Notes: generated by a model not told the origin, from the sequence alone. Numbered from the stretch's first letter, positions 8,504 to 18,166 are shown. The stretch is 64,000 nucleotides of DNA from Virgibacillus salexigens (GCF_014905415.1 NZ_BNEO01000001.1:1240001-1304000); one strand, 5' to 3'. Numbers and translations are program-made.

Positions 8504-9460
8504 ATGGCATCAAACAGCAAGATAGACGACCAAGACGACTTAAAAATACAAGAAATGATTGCCCAAAAGAAAAATGGGCGGAATCTTAGTCGATTCACAG
8601 AAAGGATTATTCCGGTTCTCCTTTTCTTGATAGCGTCCGTCTCTATTCTAACGACGATCGGTATCATTTATACACTATTAACAGAAACGATTGAGTTCTT
8701 TAAACGTGTGCCTATTGCTGATTTCTTTACAGGTACTATTTTAAAACCCTTAAGCCAAAACCCTGAGTTCGGTGTACTTCCACTTATTAATGGAACGATC
8801 ATATCTTCCGTAATTGCTATGTTAGTAGCTGGCCCAATTGGAATTATGACTGCTGTCTATTTAAGCGAATATGCTTCGGATCGTATTAGACGGACATTAA
8901 AACCACTATTGGAAATCCTAGCAGGGATTCCTACTATTGTATATGGTTTTTTTGCTTTTACGTTTGTCACTCCAATCATACGAGAAATCTTCCCAACCGT
9001 AGAAGCAACCAATATCTTAAGCCCCGGTTTAGTAATGGGGGTCATGATTATTCCAATGATTGCATCATTATCGGAAGATGCGATGACCTCTGTTCCTAAT
9101 TCGATGCGAGAAGGTGCATTGGCATTAGGTGCTACCAAGCTAGAGGTTGCATTCCGTGTTGTGATTCCTGCTGCATTATCAGGAATAATTGCCTCGTTTG
9201 TACTAGGAGTATCACGAGCGATTGGAGAAACCATGATTGTCACAATTGCAAGTGGGAGTTCCAAGAACTTCACTTTCGATATCACACAATCCATGCAAAC
9301 CATGACTGCCTATATCGTTGAAGTATCAGGAGGAGAGGCACCTGCCGGATCTACTATCTATTACAGTTTATATGCAGTTGCTTTCACATTATTTATCTTT
9401 ACATTGCTAATGAATCTACTTGCAAGATATGTCTCTCGTAAGTTTAGGGAGGAATATTAA
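8504..9460 (+). CDS. pstC: phosphate ABC transporter permease PstC
   Basis: One of the two membrane channel subunits of the Pst transporter, 318 residues with six expected membrane helices after a hydrophilic N-terminal tail of about 40 residues. The conserved permease (EAA) loop MREGALALGATKLEVAFRVV near residue 205 docks on the ATPase, and LEILAGIPTIVYGFFA is a PstC/PstA hallmark. It has a ribosome site GGGGG before ATG 8504. One base separates its stop from pstA, so translation is coupled. Confidence 0.94.
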   Translation: MASNSKIDDQDDLKIQEMIAQKKNGRNLSRFTERIIPVLLFLIASVSILTTIGIIYTLLTETIEFFKRVPIADFFTGTILKPLSQNPEFGVLPLINGTIISSVIAMLVAGPIGIMTAVYLSEYASDRIRRTLKPLLEILAGIPTIVYGFFAFTFVTPIIREIFPTVEATNILSPGLVMGVMIIPMIASLSEDAMTSVPNSMREGALALGATKLEVAFRVVIPAALSGIIASFVLGVSRAIGETMIVTIASGSSKNFTFDITQSMQTMTAYIVEVSGGEAPAGSTIYYSLYAVAFTLFIFTLLMNLLARYVSRKFREEY

Positions 9461-9461
9461 T

Positions 9462-10346
9462 ATGAAATATGTTGACGCAGCCCAAGTACAGAAAAAAATG
9501 AATGGACGCATTCTAAAAAATAATATATTAAAAACATTATTTCTTGCAGCTACTCTATTTGGATTAGTCATCCTAGCTATATTAATTATCCGTGTCTTAC
9601 TCCAAGGTGCAAGTTGGATTAACCTGGACTTCTTAACTGGAAAACTCTCTACTTCTGCAGATCGTGCAGGTATAATGGGTGCCATTCTTGGAACGTTTTG
9701 GCTTATGGTTGTTGTTATTCCAGTCACCCTATTCTTAGGTGTTGGTACTGCGATTTATTTAGAATTATACGCCAGGAAAGGCAAATTTCAATCATTCGTC
9801 CAAACAAATATCGCAAATTTAGCAGGAGTTCCTTCTATTGTTTACGGAATACTAGGTATGACTTTATTTGTTCGAGCTCTAGATTTTGGAAATATCGTAT
9901 TAGCAGGCGGTTTAACCATGTCCTTGCTCGTACTTCCCATCATTATTGTGGCAGCACAGGAGGCTGTTCGAGCTGTACCGCAAGATTTGAGTGCAGCCTC
10001 TTATGGGATGGGTGCAACAAAATGGCAGACGGTTAAAAATATTATATTGCCAGCAGCTTTACCTGGTATTCTTACAGGATCGATTTTGTCACTTTCGAGG
10101 GCAATTGGAGAAACGGCACCATTAGTAGTCATTGGTATTCCAGCATTGCTTATCCCGTTTCCTGGTGGAATTATGGATAAATTCACTGTCCTCCCAATGC
10201 AAATTTACTATTGGACGTTAGATTCTTCATTAGTGGCAGAATATGCAAATTTAGCTGCAGCGACTATCATTGTATTACTTGTACTCTTATTCTTATTAAA
10301 CGCTACGGCAATCATTATCCGTAACAAGTTTCAAAAACGATATTAA
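9462..10346 (+). CDS. pstA: phosphate ABC transporter permease PstA
   Basis: Second channel subunit of the Pst complex, 294 residues with six expected membrane helices. The hallmark NLAGVPSIVYGILGMTLFV and the EAA loop SAASYGMGATKWQTVKNIIL (near residue 185) are present. I start it at ATG 9462, which follows AGGGAGGA at normal spacing; the frame runs further upstream inside pstC. It lies one base after the pstC stop, and pstB follows after 16 bases. Confidence 0.94.
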   Translation: MKYVDAAQVQKKMNGRILKNNILKTLFLAATLFGLVILAILIIRVLLQGASWINLDFLTGKLSTSADRAGIMGAILGTFWLMVVVIPVTLFLGVGTAIYLELYARKGKFQSFVQTNIANLAGVPSIVYGILGMTLFVRALDFGNIVLAGGLTMSLLVLPIIIVAAQEAVRAVPQDLSAASYGMGATKWQTVKNIILPAALPGILTGSILSLSRAIGETAPLVVIGIPALLIPFPGGIMDKFTVLPMQIYYWTLDSSLVAEYANLAAATIIVLLVLLFLLNATAIIIRNKFQKRY

Positions 10347-10362
10347 TTAAGGAGTGTGTGAT

Positions 10363-11196
10363 ATGAGTACCTTAACAAAGCCAAAATTTGATGAAGAGCT
10401 TACGATTTCAAATGATCCGCGAAATAATAAAGATACACCAAAAACTACCGTTTACGATACAAAGGATTTAAATTTATGGTATGGTGATACACATGCATTG
10501 AAGGATATTAATTTATCCATCTACGAGAAAGAAGTAACAGCCATTATTGGTCCTTCTGGCTGTGGTAAATCTACGTATTTAAAAACACTGAACCGGATGG
10601 TAGAACTCGTTCCAAGTGTACGTACCTCTGGCATGATTACCTATAAAGGAAAAAGTATATTAGATAAATCCTTTAAAGTAGAGGATTTACGTACCAAAGT
10701 AGGAATGGTTTTTCAAAAGCCTAATCCTTTCCCTAAATCGATTTACGATAATATAGCGTACGGTCCAAAGATTCATGGCATTCGGAATAAAAAAACACTT
10801 GATGAAATTGTTGAGAAAAGTCTCAGAGGTGCATCCATTTGGGATGAGGTTAAAGATCGTCTCAAGGAGAATGCATACGGGCTTTCCGGCGGTCAACAGC
10901 AGCGCATTTGTATTGCACGTTGCTTAGCCATCGAACCAGATGTCATCTTAATGGATGAGCCTACTTCCGCATTAGACCCGAAATCAACATTAAGAGTAGA
11001 AGAATTGATTCATGAACTCAAAAAGGAATATTCAATTATTATCGTAACCCATAATATGCAGCAAGCTGCTCGAATTTCTGATCGTACTGCCTTCTTCTTA
11101 AATGGAGAAGTAATTGAATTCGATGAGACAGACAAAATCTTTACTACACCAACCGACAGCCGTACAGAAGATTATATCTCTGGACGATTCGGCTAA
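10363..11196 (+). CDS. pstB: phosphate ABC transporter ATP-binding protein PstB
   Basis: ATPase that powers phosphate import. Walker [10 protein letters not shown], the signature LSGGQQQR and Walker [14 protein letters not shown] are intact, as is the switch histidine (IVTHNMQQA). The start is ATG 10363, 8 bases after AAGGAG; an in-frame GTG at 10354 overlaps that site. 277 residues with a hydrophilic N-terminal extension of about 30 residues before the ABC core. Last gene of the operon and followed by a terminator: no phoU and no second pstB follow, unlike enteric and B. subtilis pst operons respectively. Confidence 0.95.
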   Translation: MSTLTKPKFDEELTISNDPRNNKDTPKTTVYDTKDLNLWYGDTHALKDINLSIYEKEVTAIIGPSGCGKSTYLKTLNRMVELVPSVRTSGMITYKGKSILDKSFKVEDLRTKVGMVFQKPNPFPKSIYDNIAYGPKIHGIRNKKTLDEIVEKSLRGASIWDEVKDRLKENAYGLSGGQQQRICIARCLAIEPDVILMDEPTSALDPKSTLRVEELIHELKKEYSIIIVTHNMQQAARISDRTAFFLNGEVIEFDETDKIFTTPTDSRTEDYISGRFG

Positions 11197-11227
11197 TTCA
11201 TTCATTAACTCCCCCATTTCAATAAAT

Positions 11228-11258
11228 AAACCTGACCACTAACGTGGTCAGGTTTTTA
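11228..11258 (+). terminator. terminator of the pst operon
   Basis: Arms AAACCTGACCAC and GTGGTCAGGTTT pair around TAAC and are followed by T-rich sequence. On the other strand it may also end the convergent chemoreceptor transcript. Confidence 0.88.
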
Positions 11259-11287
11259 TTTATATCGAAGGGTTTACGTATCATCTG

Positions 11288-12997
11288 CTATTGAATGTCA
11301 TAACGTTGGGTATGAATAGCAAGAGAGTCTGCTAAATCAGTAAGTTTATTTCCAATTTCATCATTATTCCTCAACAGATGTAATTGTTGACTGCTGCCTA
11401 AAAGCATTTCTTCTGCACGGATTAAATTATCTGCTGACATGGAGGAATAATCAATTGCTGATTGTTGCAATTGCGGGAGTGTTTGTTCAAATTCTTGAAG
11501 ATCCTTTTCTATGGACCTTAATTGATTATTTACTTTCTCGATTTCAATTAACAGCTCATTAAATGAAGACTGGGAAGTAGCAGCCATCGTAAGTGTTGAT
11601 TTTGTTTTTGATAGCATTTGCTGAAACTCATTAGACGCTTCTATTGTTATACATTCCATTCTCGATGTTGATTCAGTGATATCACTAGCTGCTCGAGAAG
11701 ATTGTTCTGCTAGTTTTCTTATTTCCTTGGCCACTACAGCGAATCCTTTACCTGATTCACCTGCACGGGCGGCTTCGATAGCTGCATTTAATGACAATAG
11801 TTTGGTTTGTTCTGCAACCTCTTGAATCATATCCACCATTGCTGTAATGGATTTAGACTCCGTTTGCACCATGTTAACCGTATTTGTAAGTTGTTCAAAA
11901 TCGGTTTCAAAAGAAGTTATCGTTTGGTTCAATTTGTTTATTTGCACATCGCCTTGCTGCGCAGAAGCAATCATTTCTCCAGAACTTTGAAAAATAATCC
12001 CCATATTCATCATTTCCAACTTACCTTTGATTTGGAGAACCATTTCTACACTACTTTTTGAACTCGATGCCGTTTGCTCTGCTCCTGTCTTCACTTCATT
12101 AATTGCTTCCATTAGCTGTTGACCTGATTCTAACGTGGTTGCAGATGAACGTTGTAATTCTCTGCCTGTGTTATTCAGATGATCGGTTGTGACTTTGATT
12201 TCCTGAAGCGTCGTTCGCATATAAGAAATCATCGTTTCATATCCATTTTTCAGTGCTATAAATTCAGGCAATGTCGTCTTAATAGGAAGGACTTTTCCTA
12301 AGTTTCCAATTTTTACTTCTTGCATAGTATCTCGTAATACCATAATGGGTTTGGTTAAACTTCTTACAAAAATAGTAATCAATAAGGTCGTGAGCAAACC
12401 ACTAACCATAATAATCGCAATGGTATAATAGCCCATTGATTGCACGGGTTCCATGTAAGATGATGTTGGAACAGCTAAGACATAGATTCCTTCTATTTCT
12501 TCCATTTCTTGAAAAGTAAATGTATATTCTTTGTTATCTATCGTTTTATGTATAAGACCGTTTTGGCGTACCGATATTTCCTCTATAATAGCTGTTGATA
12601 ATCCTGGCAATGCATCTTCACTACTTTTAAATGGGGTCACCCGCTCTCCTTTAACATAAAAATATTCAGAAGCAATGCCATCATCAGCTAATTTGTTTTT
12701 TTGAGTACGAATATTACTTTCAAGTTGTTGCATAAAATAATTATTATCGCTTACGTATAAAAATTGAAGGTTATCAGCGATGTATCCCATTAACTCCGTT
12801 TCTCGTTTAAGTCTGTTCTCGATAGCTGTCATCGTTGTTCCTTTCGCCTTTAGATAGGAACTTATCCCTACTGCCGTACTGGAAATGAATATCAAAACGA
12901 TAAACAAGAGCAACAAACGGCTACGTAAGCTTAGTTTTTTTAACATCGTATTGCTTAATTGCATTATCCATTGCTTGTATTTTTGATAAACCTTCAA
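11288..12997 (-). CDS. methyl-accepting chemotaxis protein
   Basis: Transmembrane chemoreceptor of 569 residues. A first membrane helix lies near residues 27-47, an extracellular sensing domain of about 145 residues follows, then a second helix near 192-212, a HAMP linker ([18 protein letters not shown]) and a cytoplasmic signalling domain with the conserved hairpin tip [20 protein letters not shown]. It would report through CheA/CheW to the flagellar motor; no other chemotaxis gene is nearby. The start is TTG 12997 after AGGGGGAG; downstream ATGs are possible. Domain order resembles Bacillus YvaQ/YoaH. The ligand is unknown. Confidence 0.88.
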   Translation of the reverse strand: MKVYQKYKQWIMQLSNTMLKKLSLRSRLLLLFIVLIFISSTAVGISSYLKAKGTTMTAIENRLKRETELMGYIADNLQFLYVSDNNYFMQQLESNIRTQKNKLADDGIASEYFYVKGERVTPFKSSEDALPGLSTAIIEEISVRQNGLIHKTIDNKEYTFTFQEMEEIEGIYVLAVPTSSYMEPVQSMGYYTIAIIMVSGLLTTLLITIFVRSLTKPIMVLRDTMQEVKIGNLGKVLPIKTTLPEFIALKNGYETMISYMRTTLQEIKVTTDHLNNTGRELQRSSATTLESGQQLMEAINEVKTGAEQTASSSKSSVEMVLQIKGKLEMMNMGIIFQSSGEMIASAQQGDVQINKLNQTITSFETDFEQLTNTVNMVQTESKSITAMVDMIQEVAEQTKLLSLNAAIEAARAGESGKGFAVVAKEIRKLAEQSSRAASDITESTSRMECITIEASNEFQQMLSKTKSTLTMAATSQSSFNELLIEIEKVNNQLRSIEKDLQEFEQTLPQLQQSAIDYSSMSADNLIRAEEMLLGSSQQLHLLRNNDEIGNKLTDLADSLAIHTQRYDIQ

Positions 12998-13031
12998 TCA
13001 ATCTCCCCCTACGATCCTTTATCTAGCAATA

Positions 13032-13040
13032 AGTATAGCA
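13032..13040 (-). promoter_or_regulatory. extended -10 promoter candidate for the chemoreceptor gene
   Basis: On the minus strand TTGCTATACT gives a TGnTATACT extended -10 element about 35 bases before the start codon. No good -35 box and no SigD-type (TAAA/GCCGATAT) motif was seen, so it appears to be a SigA promoter. Confidence 0.4.
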
Positions 13041-13135
13041 ATCAAGTTTTAAGATACTGTAAATTTAATGTTAAAAATAGTACATTAGAACCAGGATTAT
13101 TGTATAGTTATCTAGGCGAAAATTGCACTTTTACC

Positions 13136-13177
13136 TAAAAAAGAGAATGGCTGACTACGGCTATCAACCACTCTCTT
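13136..13177 (-). terminator. terminator of the 45-codon gene
   Basis: On the minus strand AGAGAGTGGTTGA pairs with TCAGCCATTCTCT (some G-T pairs) and a run of T follows. Confidence 0.8.
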
Positions 13178-13184
13178 GCAAAAC

Positions 13185-13322
13185 CTACTGCTTTTTCTGG
13201 TTCACATATTGGTTTGGCTCCTCACCGCCATGAGAGTTACTGTTTTTATATTGGCTTTTCCGTCCATTGCGATGCTCTCCGTGATTCGTATTTTCTTTAA
13301 ATTGATTATTCTTGTTTCCCAT
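13185..13322 (-). CDS. small hydrophilic protein of 45 residues
   Basis: Short frame beginning MGNKNNQFKENTNHGEH and ending NQYVNQKKQ. It has a near-perfect ribosome site AAAGGAGG 7 bases before ATG 13322 and its own terminator straight after the stop, which together make it convincing as a gene. The protein is very rich in Asn, Lys, Gln, His and Gly, has no hydrophobic segment and no cysteine. Composition and length recall minor small acid-soluble spore proteins of Bacillaceae (SspN, SspO, SspP), but I cannot match it to one. It lies alone between the chemoreceptor and the antiporter genes, facing left. Confidence 0.7.
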   Translation of the reverse strand: MGNKNNQFKENTNHGEHRNGRKSQYKNSNSHGGEEPNQYVNQKKQ

Positions 13323-13471
13323 TTCACGTCCTCCTTTCAGGCTACAGCTTGCCTATAGTTTGTGGGATATTTGTGCTTTTATGCTTATTTGATAGAAGTC
13401 CATTAAATGGGTTCTCTCGTTCCATATATCAAAACAATCACAAAATAATTCATAATTATGATTCGTCTTTT

Positions 13472-13500
13472 TTCTCAAATCCATTTATAACCTTTATAAT
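13472..13500 (+). promoter_or_regulatory. weak SigA promoter candidate for the antiporter gene
   Basis: A perfect -10 TATAAT lies at 13495-13500; the -35 region at 13472-13477 (TTCTCA) is poor. The start codon is 35 bases downstream. Confidence 0.4.
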
Positions 13501-13534
13501 AGAGATAGATTGTTCTTTGGAAGGACTGTTCAAC

Positions 13535-15016
13535 ATGGATATATCTTTAGAAATGCTTGTTTTTCTCTTTTCTGCAATGCTTATTGTCGGAGCTTTGGCA
13601 ACAAAGTTCTCCACAAAGTTAGGACTACCAGCACTCGTATTATTCCTCTTAATTGGCATGGGGCTAAATCAATTCATCTTCTTCGAAAACGTTCATCTCA
13701 CACAACTAATAGGAATTATGGCCTTAATTATTATCCTATTTGAAGGTGGAACCCAAACAAAATGGGAGAATGTCCGCCCTGTTATTGGTGCAGCAGGATC
13801 CTTGGCTACCTTAGGTGTGCTACTGACTACGGTTATTACTGGGGTAGCTGCCATGTATATTCTTAACTTATCCTTATTAGAAGGTATGTTATTTGGGGCG
13901 ATTGTTGGTTCTACTGATGCTGCTGCTGTATTTAGTGTGCTAGGAAACAAAAACATTAAATCCAAACTCACCTCTACCCTTGAAGCAGAATCAGGATCTA
14001 ATGATCCAATGGCGGTTTTTCTCACTGTTGCTTTAATTGAATTAATACAAGTGCCAGATGCATCGATATGGCTAGCTATTGGCAGCTTTTTCGTCCAAAT
14101 GGGGCTTGGCCTATTAATCGGATTATTGCTTGGAAAACTGACTGTATTACTCATAAATAATATAAATTTAGACACCTCTAGTTTATACCCTGCTCTTGCA
14201 ATAGGTATGGCTACTGCTACCTATTTTATTTCTGACTTTTTAGGCGGAAGCGGCCTACTGGCTGTTTATGTAATGGCTGTATTCGTTGGGAATAGTGACC
14301 TCATGTATCGCTTTTCGATTTTACGTTTTAATGAAGGATTTGCCTGGATGATGCAGATCGTTATGTTTATCCTGCTTGGTTTACTTGTATTTCCAAGTCA
14401 ATTACCTAGTGTATTCTGGCAAGGGGTTTTATTAACGCTTATCCTAATGTTTATCGCACGTCCAATTGCAGTCTTTGTTTCCATGCTATTTATGAAATAT
14501 AACGTAAAAGATAAATTATTTATTTCGTGGGCAGGATTAAAAGGTGCCGTACCTATCGTATTGGCAACTTATCCAATTATTGCTGATATAGAAAATAGCG
14601 ATCTTATATTTAATGCTGTGTTTTTCGTCGTTCTTATTTCAGCACTGGTACAGGGAAGTACGTTATCCTGGTTAGCAACAAAGCTTGGTCTAACAGGCGG
14701 AAAGAATGATCCGAGCAAACCAACAATGGAATTAATTAATCTAGGAAATACCGAGGCTGAAATAATGGAAGTAAGAATGACCCCGCGATCAGCTGCCTTA
14801 AATCGTACACTGATTGATTTGGAACTACCAGATGAAACGCTGGTAATCGGAATAATCCGAAATAAGCAATTGATCACACCAACAGGCACCTCCGTTATCC
14901 AAGATGATGATATACTCTATGTATTGAGCAATAAGCGGAATAGAGAAAAAGCAAAACGGGTTCTCTTAGGGAAGAAAGAAAATAAACCACCGAAGAAACC
15001 ATTAGCTACTGAATAA
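13535..15016 (+). CDS. potassium/proton antiporter of the CPA1 family with RCK_C domain (NhaP2/CvrA type)
   Basis: Membrane exchanger of 493 residues. About 12 hydrophobic helices span residues 1-395, with antiporter motifs LFEGGTQTKWENVRPVIG and GSTDAAAVFSVLGNK, and EAESGSNDPMAV carrying the ND pair of the ion site. Residues about 405-490 form a cytoplasmic TrkA-C/RCK_C-like regulatory domain. The family exports K+ or Na+ in exchange for protons and helps with pH and salt stress. The start is ATG 13535, 9 bases after GGAAGGA; the open frame extends much further upstream but without a ribosome site. Single gene with a strong terminator. Confidence 0.85.
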   Translation: MDISLEMLVFLFSAMLIVGALATKFSTKLGLPALVLFLLIGMGLNQFIFFENVHLTQLIGIMALIIILFEGGTQTKWENVRPVIGAAGSLATLGVLLTTVITGVAAMYILNLSLLEGMLFGAIVGSTDAAAVFSVLGNKNIKSKLTSTLEAESGSNDPMAVFLTVALIELIQVPDASIWLAIGSFFVQMGLGLLIGLLLGKLTVLLINNINLDTSSLYPALAIGMATATYFISDFLGGSGLLAVYVMAVFVGNSDLMYRFSILRFNEGFAWMMQIVMFILLGLLVFPSQLPSVFWQGVLLTLILMFIARPIAVFVSMLFMKYNVKDKLFISWAGLKGAVPIVLATYPIIADIENSDLIFNAVFFVVLISALVQGSTLSWLATKLGLTGGKNDPSKPTMELINLGNTEAEIMEVRMTPRSAALNRTLIDLELPDETLVIGIIRNKQLITPTGTSVIQDDDILYVLSNKRNREKAKRVLLGKKENKPPKKPLATE

Positions 15017-15056
15017 AGGAAGTGAGCCAAACCGGCTTACTTCCTTTATTTTTTTG
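15014..15056 (+). terminator. terminator of the antiporter gene
   Basis: Arms AAAGGAAGTGAGCC and GGCTTACTTCCTTT pair around AAACC and are followed by ATTTTTTT. Confidence 0.92.
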
Positions 15057-15223
15057 TAATCACCATTGCCACTTCCTTACGTAATGATCCGATTATAGTT
15101 ATAGAACGGGCAGTGGCATCTATGGAATTTCTATCAAATAAAGATGTTTGTCCAATTGGAAGAATATATGCTTTCATACGCTGTTATGGAAAGAGAATAT
15201 GAAGAAGACTGGAGGAATAAGTA

Positions 15224-16021
15224 ATGAGACTTTATTTAGATCCAGGTCATGGAGGGTCTGATCCAGGTGCAACAGGAAATGGACTATATGAAAAAAATAT
15301 TAATTTAGATATTGCCTTACGAATTAGAAATATCCTTACCAGTGAATACAATAATGTGCAGGTACGAATGAGTAGAACAACCGATGCTACGGTTAGTCTT
15401 AATCAACGAACGAATGATGCCAACACATGGAATGCTGATTACTTTCTATCCGTACATTGCAACTCTTTTAATGGTTCTGCTAGGGGCTATGAAGATTATA
15501 TTCATTCGTCACTATCTGATGGTTCACAAACAGCACAGTACCGTAATCAAGTACATTCAGAAGTCACGAAAGTAAATCAACTGCGTAATAGAGGGAAGAA
15601 AAAGGCCAATTTTCACGTTCTACGTGAATCTGCAATGCCTGCAATACTAACGGAAAACGGATTTATAGATAATCCGAGTGATGCTGCATTAATGCGTAGT
15701 GCTTCTTGGAGACAAACCGTTGCTCGTGGGCATGTCAATGGATTAGCAAAAGCTTTTAATCTAACAAAAAAGCCAGGTTCGGGTAGTATTTATCGAGTGG
15801 TAGCTGGATCTTTCAAATCCCGAGATAATGCAGAACAACGTGTTGATATGCTACAGTCGAAAGGGATTAATGCCTTTGTCGACTTAGTAACCATTTCCGG
15901 ACAGCAATGGTATCGTGTTCAAGCAGGAGCTTTCACCAATCGATCAAACGCTGAAGAACAATTAACAAAAGTGAAAAACGCTGGTGTAACGGATGCTTAT
16001 ATTGTTCATGAAAGCCGCTAG
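15224..16021 (+). CDS. cwlC: N-acetylmuramoyl-L-alanine amidase with SPOR repeats (CwlC type)
   Basis: Zinc amidase that cleaves the peptide from N-acetylmuramic acid in peptidoglycan. The Amidase_3 domain covers residues 1-180 with the zinc histidine in DPGHGGSDPGATG, a second in FLSVHCNS and the catalytic glutamate in ILTENGFID. Two SPOR repeats follow (YRVVAGSFKSRDNAEQ and YRVQAGAFTNRSNAEE), which bind denuded glycan. There is no signal peptide. Length (265), domain order and lack of signal match B. subtilis CwlC, made in the mother cell late in sporulation to help lyse it. A good ribosome site (GGAGG) precedes ATG 15224. A SigK promoter is expected; CATACGCTG at 15175 is only a partial -10 match. 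Confidence 0.88.
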   Translation: MRLYLDPGHGGSDPGATGNGLYEKNINLDIALRIRNILTSEYNNVQVRMSRTTDATVSLNQRTNDANTWNADYFLSVHCNSFNGSARGYEDYIHSSLSDGSQTAQYRNQVHSEVTKVNQLRNRGKKKANFHVLRESAMPAILTENGFIDNPSDAALMRSASWRQTVARGHVNGLAKAFNLTKKPGSGSIYRVVAGSFKSRDNAEQRVDMLQSKGINAFVDLVTISGQQWYRVQAGAFTNRSNAEEQLTKVKNAGVTDAYIVHESR

Positions 16022-16071
16022 GTCATAGTAATAAGAAATGGGCATGTTGAATGCCTGTTTCTTATTACCGG

Positions 16072-16430
16072 CTATTCTCCCCCGGAAACATGCCAGGTTA
16101 CACCAAATTGAGCAATAACTTGATCATAAGCTGGGCTCCAAAATGCTTCTTGCATTGGCATTGCCTCAGCTCCATCATTTGTTAATAGTTTGTTATAAAT
16201 ATCCTCTGCCTCTTCCTTTCCATCGAATATTATCGTAATAGTAACATTCGTTCCCATTTCAAACGGGGTCCCTGGTAGCGTATCAGAAATCATTAAATCA
16301 AAACTACCTATTTTTAAATGGGCGTTAAGAATAGGTCTTTAGCTTGATCAGGAATCCAGGTTTACTCACTATCTGGCATACATTAGAAATTTTACTGTTC
16401 TACACGGGTTTAATAAACACCATAGCCAAA
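16072..16430 (-). pseudogene. decayed PhnB-like VOC (glyoxalase superfamily) gene
   Basis: The open part (16072-16293 from an internal ATG) encodes only the C-terminal half of a PhnB/YjdN-like VOC protein: SDTLPGTPFEMGTNVTI, then QEAFWSPAYDQVIAQFG. The same frame continues upstream without a start to a TAA at 16339-16341, reading ILNAHLKIGSFDLMISD. Beyond that, another frame reads IPDQAKDL, the stretch that normally precedes it, so a frameshift near 16335 is visible, with further stop codons upstream. About 50 N-terminal residues are scrambled. It could still give a short peptide but not an intact fold. Confidence 0.75.
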
Positions 16431-16858
16431 GAATGAAACATTCCTTTACAAAAGTCATTTATTGTTATCATACTTTTCAAAGATAGGAAGTAAGATAGGA
16501 TAAACTCCCTTATGCCTTAAAATAGGGAGTATAGTATATGTCTACCCTGATTCGGAACCAAATTAATTCCATTTTATACTAGCAATCTAAAAAAGTTGAT
16601 TAATGATATTGTAGATGCTTAGGCAGGGTATTCATCTTAATATAAATGAATTGTCGTAACTACATGATTATGGATCATGATATCAAGTTCTCCACAATCA
16701 TTATTTAATTTTCATACGATGATATTCGGTCTGCATTTCTATGATGTTAACGATCCAGTTATAACGTTGGAAGGAGTTCCTTTAAGGGACCTCGATGAAA
16801 ATATCATTATGGTATGTAATGGGTAATGAGAATCCTTAATTATCTGGGGGATGAAAAT
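16431..16858. other. gene-poor stretch after the VOC pseudogene
   Basis: No intact gene is evident. A plus-strand open frame of 49 codons (ATG 16677, TAA 16824-16826) has protein-like content (HFYDVNDPVITLEGVPLRDL) but no ribosome site, and may be another gene remnant. Confidence 0.4.
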
Positions 16859-17128
16859 ATGACAAGGATTCTTCTCGAAGGATGGACGCCTTTTATCCTT
16901 ACAGGATTAATAACAGCATCCGTCATTATTATTTTAGCAAGGTTGATTAATCGGGTAACATTGTACATCATTACTACGCTTCTAAGCCTTGCCGGTTTTA
17001 TTATATTCATTATCAGTATCTTTGCTATCGGCGAATGGACGGGAATGGGGATAGGCTTGTTTTCCATCTTTACTTTAATAGGTGTTAATTTAGGCCTGGT
17101 CTTTAGTTTTTTTATCAAGAAAAACTAA
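16859..17128 (+). CDS. small membrane protein, YesK-like
   Basis: Protein of 89 residues with three hydrophobic segments (about 8-28, 33-58 and 63-84) and the motif GEWTGMGIGLFSIFTLIG, which resembles the C-terminal part of YesK-like proteins of Bacillus. Function is unknown. I start it at ATG 16859, 6 bases after GGGGGATG-type ribosome sequence; an in-frame ATG at 16826 has no such site. It stands alone, converging on the dioxygenase gene. The family call rests on a short motif and is tentative. Confidence 0.6.
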   Translation: MTRILLEGWTPFILTGLITASVIIILARLINRVTLYIITTLLSLAGFIIFIISIFAIGEWTGMGIGLFSIFTLIGVNLGLVFSFFIKKN

Positions 17129-17163
17129 AAAAGGCCATGCAGTAATCTAGATGCACGACCTTA
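17127..17163 (-). terminator. terminator of the dioxygenase gene
   Basis: On the minus strand AAGGTCGTGCA pairs with TGCATGGCCTT (two G-T or mismatched positions) and TTTTTT follows the second arm. Confidence 0.7.
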
Positions 17164-17188
17164 CCTGATAAAAATGTATACCATCTGG

Positions 17189-18166
17189 TTATTCTTTTTT
17201 AAATTCTTTCGTGCTTCTTACCGTATCAATCGGGCGCACCATTTTCTCAATTTCTTCACGATTTGGCTCGAGGAATGGTGGTAGCGATAAGCTCTCTCCG
17301 AGAGTTTCATATGGTTCATCTCCCATAAACCCAGGACCGTCAGTGGCAAATTCAAACAGTATTTGGGGAGCTACACGGGCATATAATGATTCAAAGAAAT
17401 GGCGATTAACATAACCAGACGTTTGAAATCCGAAATTCTCCATTCGTGTGATCCATTCCTCTAACACATTTCGGTCGTCAACACGAAATGCAGCATGATG
17501 CACCGTACCATACCCTTGTCGACCGTTTGGCAGTACCGGGTTATATTCAACAATGACTTGTGCTCCATTGCCCCCTTCCCCCACTTCAAACAAATGAAAA
17601 GCACCATCTTGGTCTATTTCATTGAAAGCAAGTACTTTTTCCATCATTTCTTTAAAATATTCAAAGTTTGCAACTCGAACAAATATCGGCCCCAGACCTG
17701 TTATTGCATAGTCTAGAGGAATTGGTCCATCCTGCCATGGAACCCCCGCTTCGACACCAATATTCTCTTCGTCAGAAATTAATTGATACTGCTGATCATC
17801 AAAATCCACAAAGGATAATGTTCGCTTACCAAACTGTTCTTTAACACCTGTATGCGTTACCTTTAAGCGGTCAAAACGTTTGACCCAATAATCAAGAGCA
17901 GCATCAGAAGGAACGCGAAAAGATGTTTTAAAGATTTCATTTGTTCCATGCGAACCTTTTGGAATACCCGGAAAATCAAAAAACGTCATATCGGTCCCAG
18001 GATTTCCTCTATCATCTGCAAAGAATAAGTGATACGTTTGAATATCATCTTGATTTACTGTCTTCTTGACTAAGCGCATCCCAAGAATATAAGTGAAAAA
18101 CGCATAGTTCTTTTCTGCACTACTTGTAATTGCTGTAACATGATGAATCCCTTTCAAACCTTGCAT
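17189..18166 (-). CDS. ring-cleaving extradiol dioxygenase-like protein, MhqO/MhqA/MhqE family
   Basis: Two-domain VOC-fold protein of 325 residues. Metal ligands expected for the family are visible as GIHHVTAI (first domain), TVHHAAFRV (second domain) and FEFATDGPGF near the end. In Bacillus the paralogues MhqA, MhqE and MhqO act in resistance to hydroquinones and catechols and are repressed by MhqR. The preferred start is ATG 18166, 7 bases after AGGAGG; the ATG at 18169 is closer than usual. Single gene with a terminator and an operator-like palindrome upstream. Which of the three Bacillus paralogues it matches cannot be said. Confidence 0.85.
   Translation of the reverse strand: MQGLKGIHHVTAITSSAEKNYAFFTYILGMRLVKKTVNQDDIQTYHLFFADDRGNPGTDMTFFDFPGIPKGSHGTNEIFKTSFRVPSDAALDYWVKRFDRLKVTHTGVKEQFGKRTLSFVDFDDQQYQLISDEENIGVEAGVPWQDGPIPLDYAITGLGPIFVRVANFEYFKEMMEKVLAFNEIDQDGAFHLFEVGEGGNGAQVIVEYNPVLPNGRQGYGTVHHAAFRVDDRNVLEEWITRMENFGFQTSGYVNRHFFESLYARVAPQILFEFATDGPGFMGDEPYETLGESLSLPPFLEPNREEIEKMVRPIDTVRSTKEFKKE

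Noticed and set aside
8857-9303. 148-codon minus-strand open frame inside pstC
   Set aside because: It is antisense to a clear permease gene, has no ribosome site and no protein-like composition; it arises from the codon pattern of pstC.
13349-13534. N-terminal extension of the antiporter by 62 codons
   Set aside because: No ribosome site and no hydrophobic or conserved sequence there; ATG 13535 has AAGGA at good spacing.
13693-14175. 160-codon minus-strand open frame inside the antiporter gene
   Set aside because: Shadow of a membrane-protein coding region; no start signal and no recognisable motif.
15160-15190. SigK promoter before cwlC
   Set aside because: CATACGCTG is only a partial -10 match and no AC -35 element is placed correctly.
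16677-16826. 49-codon plus-strand frame as a real gene
   Set aside because: The sequence is protein-like, but there is no ribosome site or terminator; treated as a possible remnant only.
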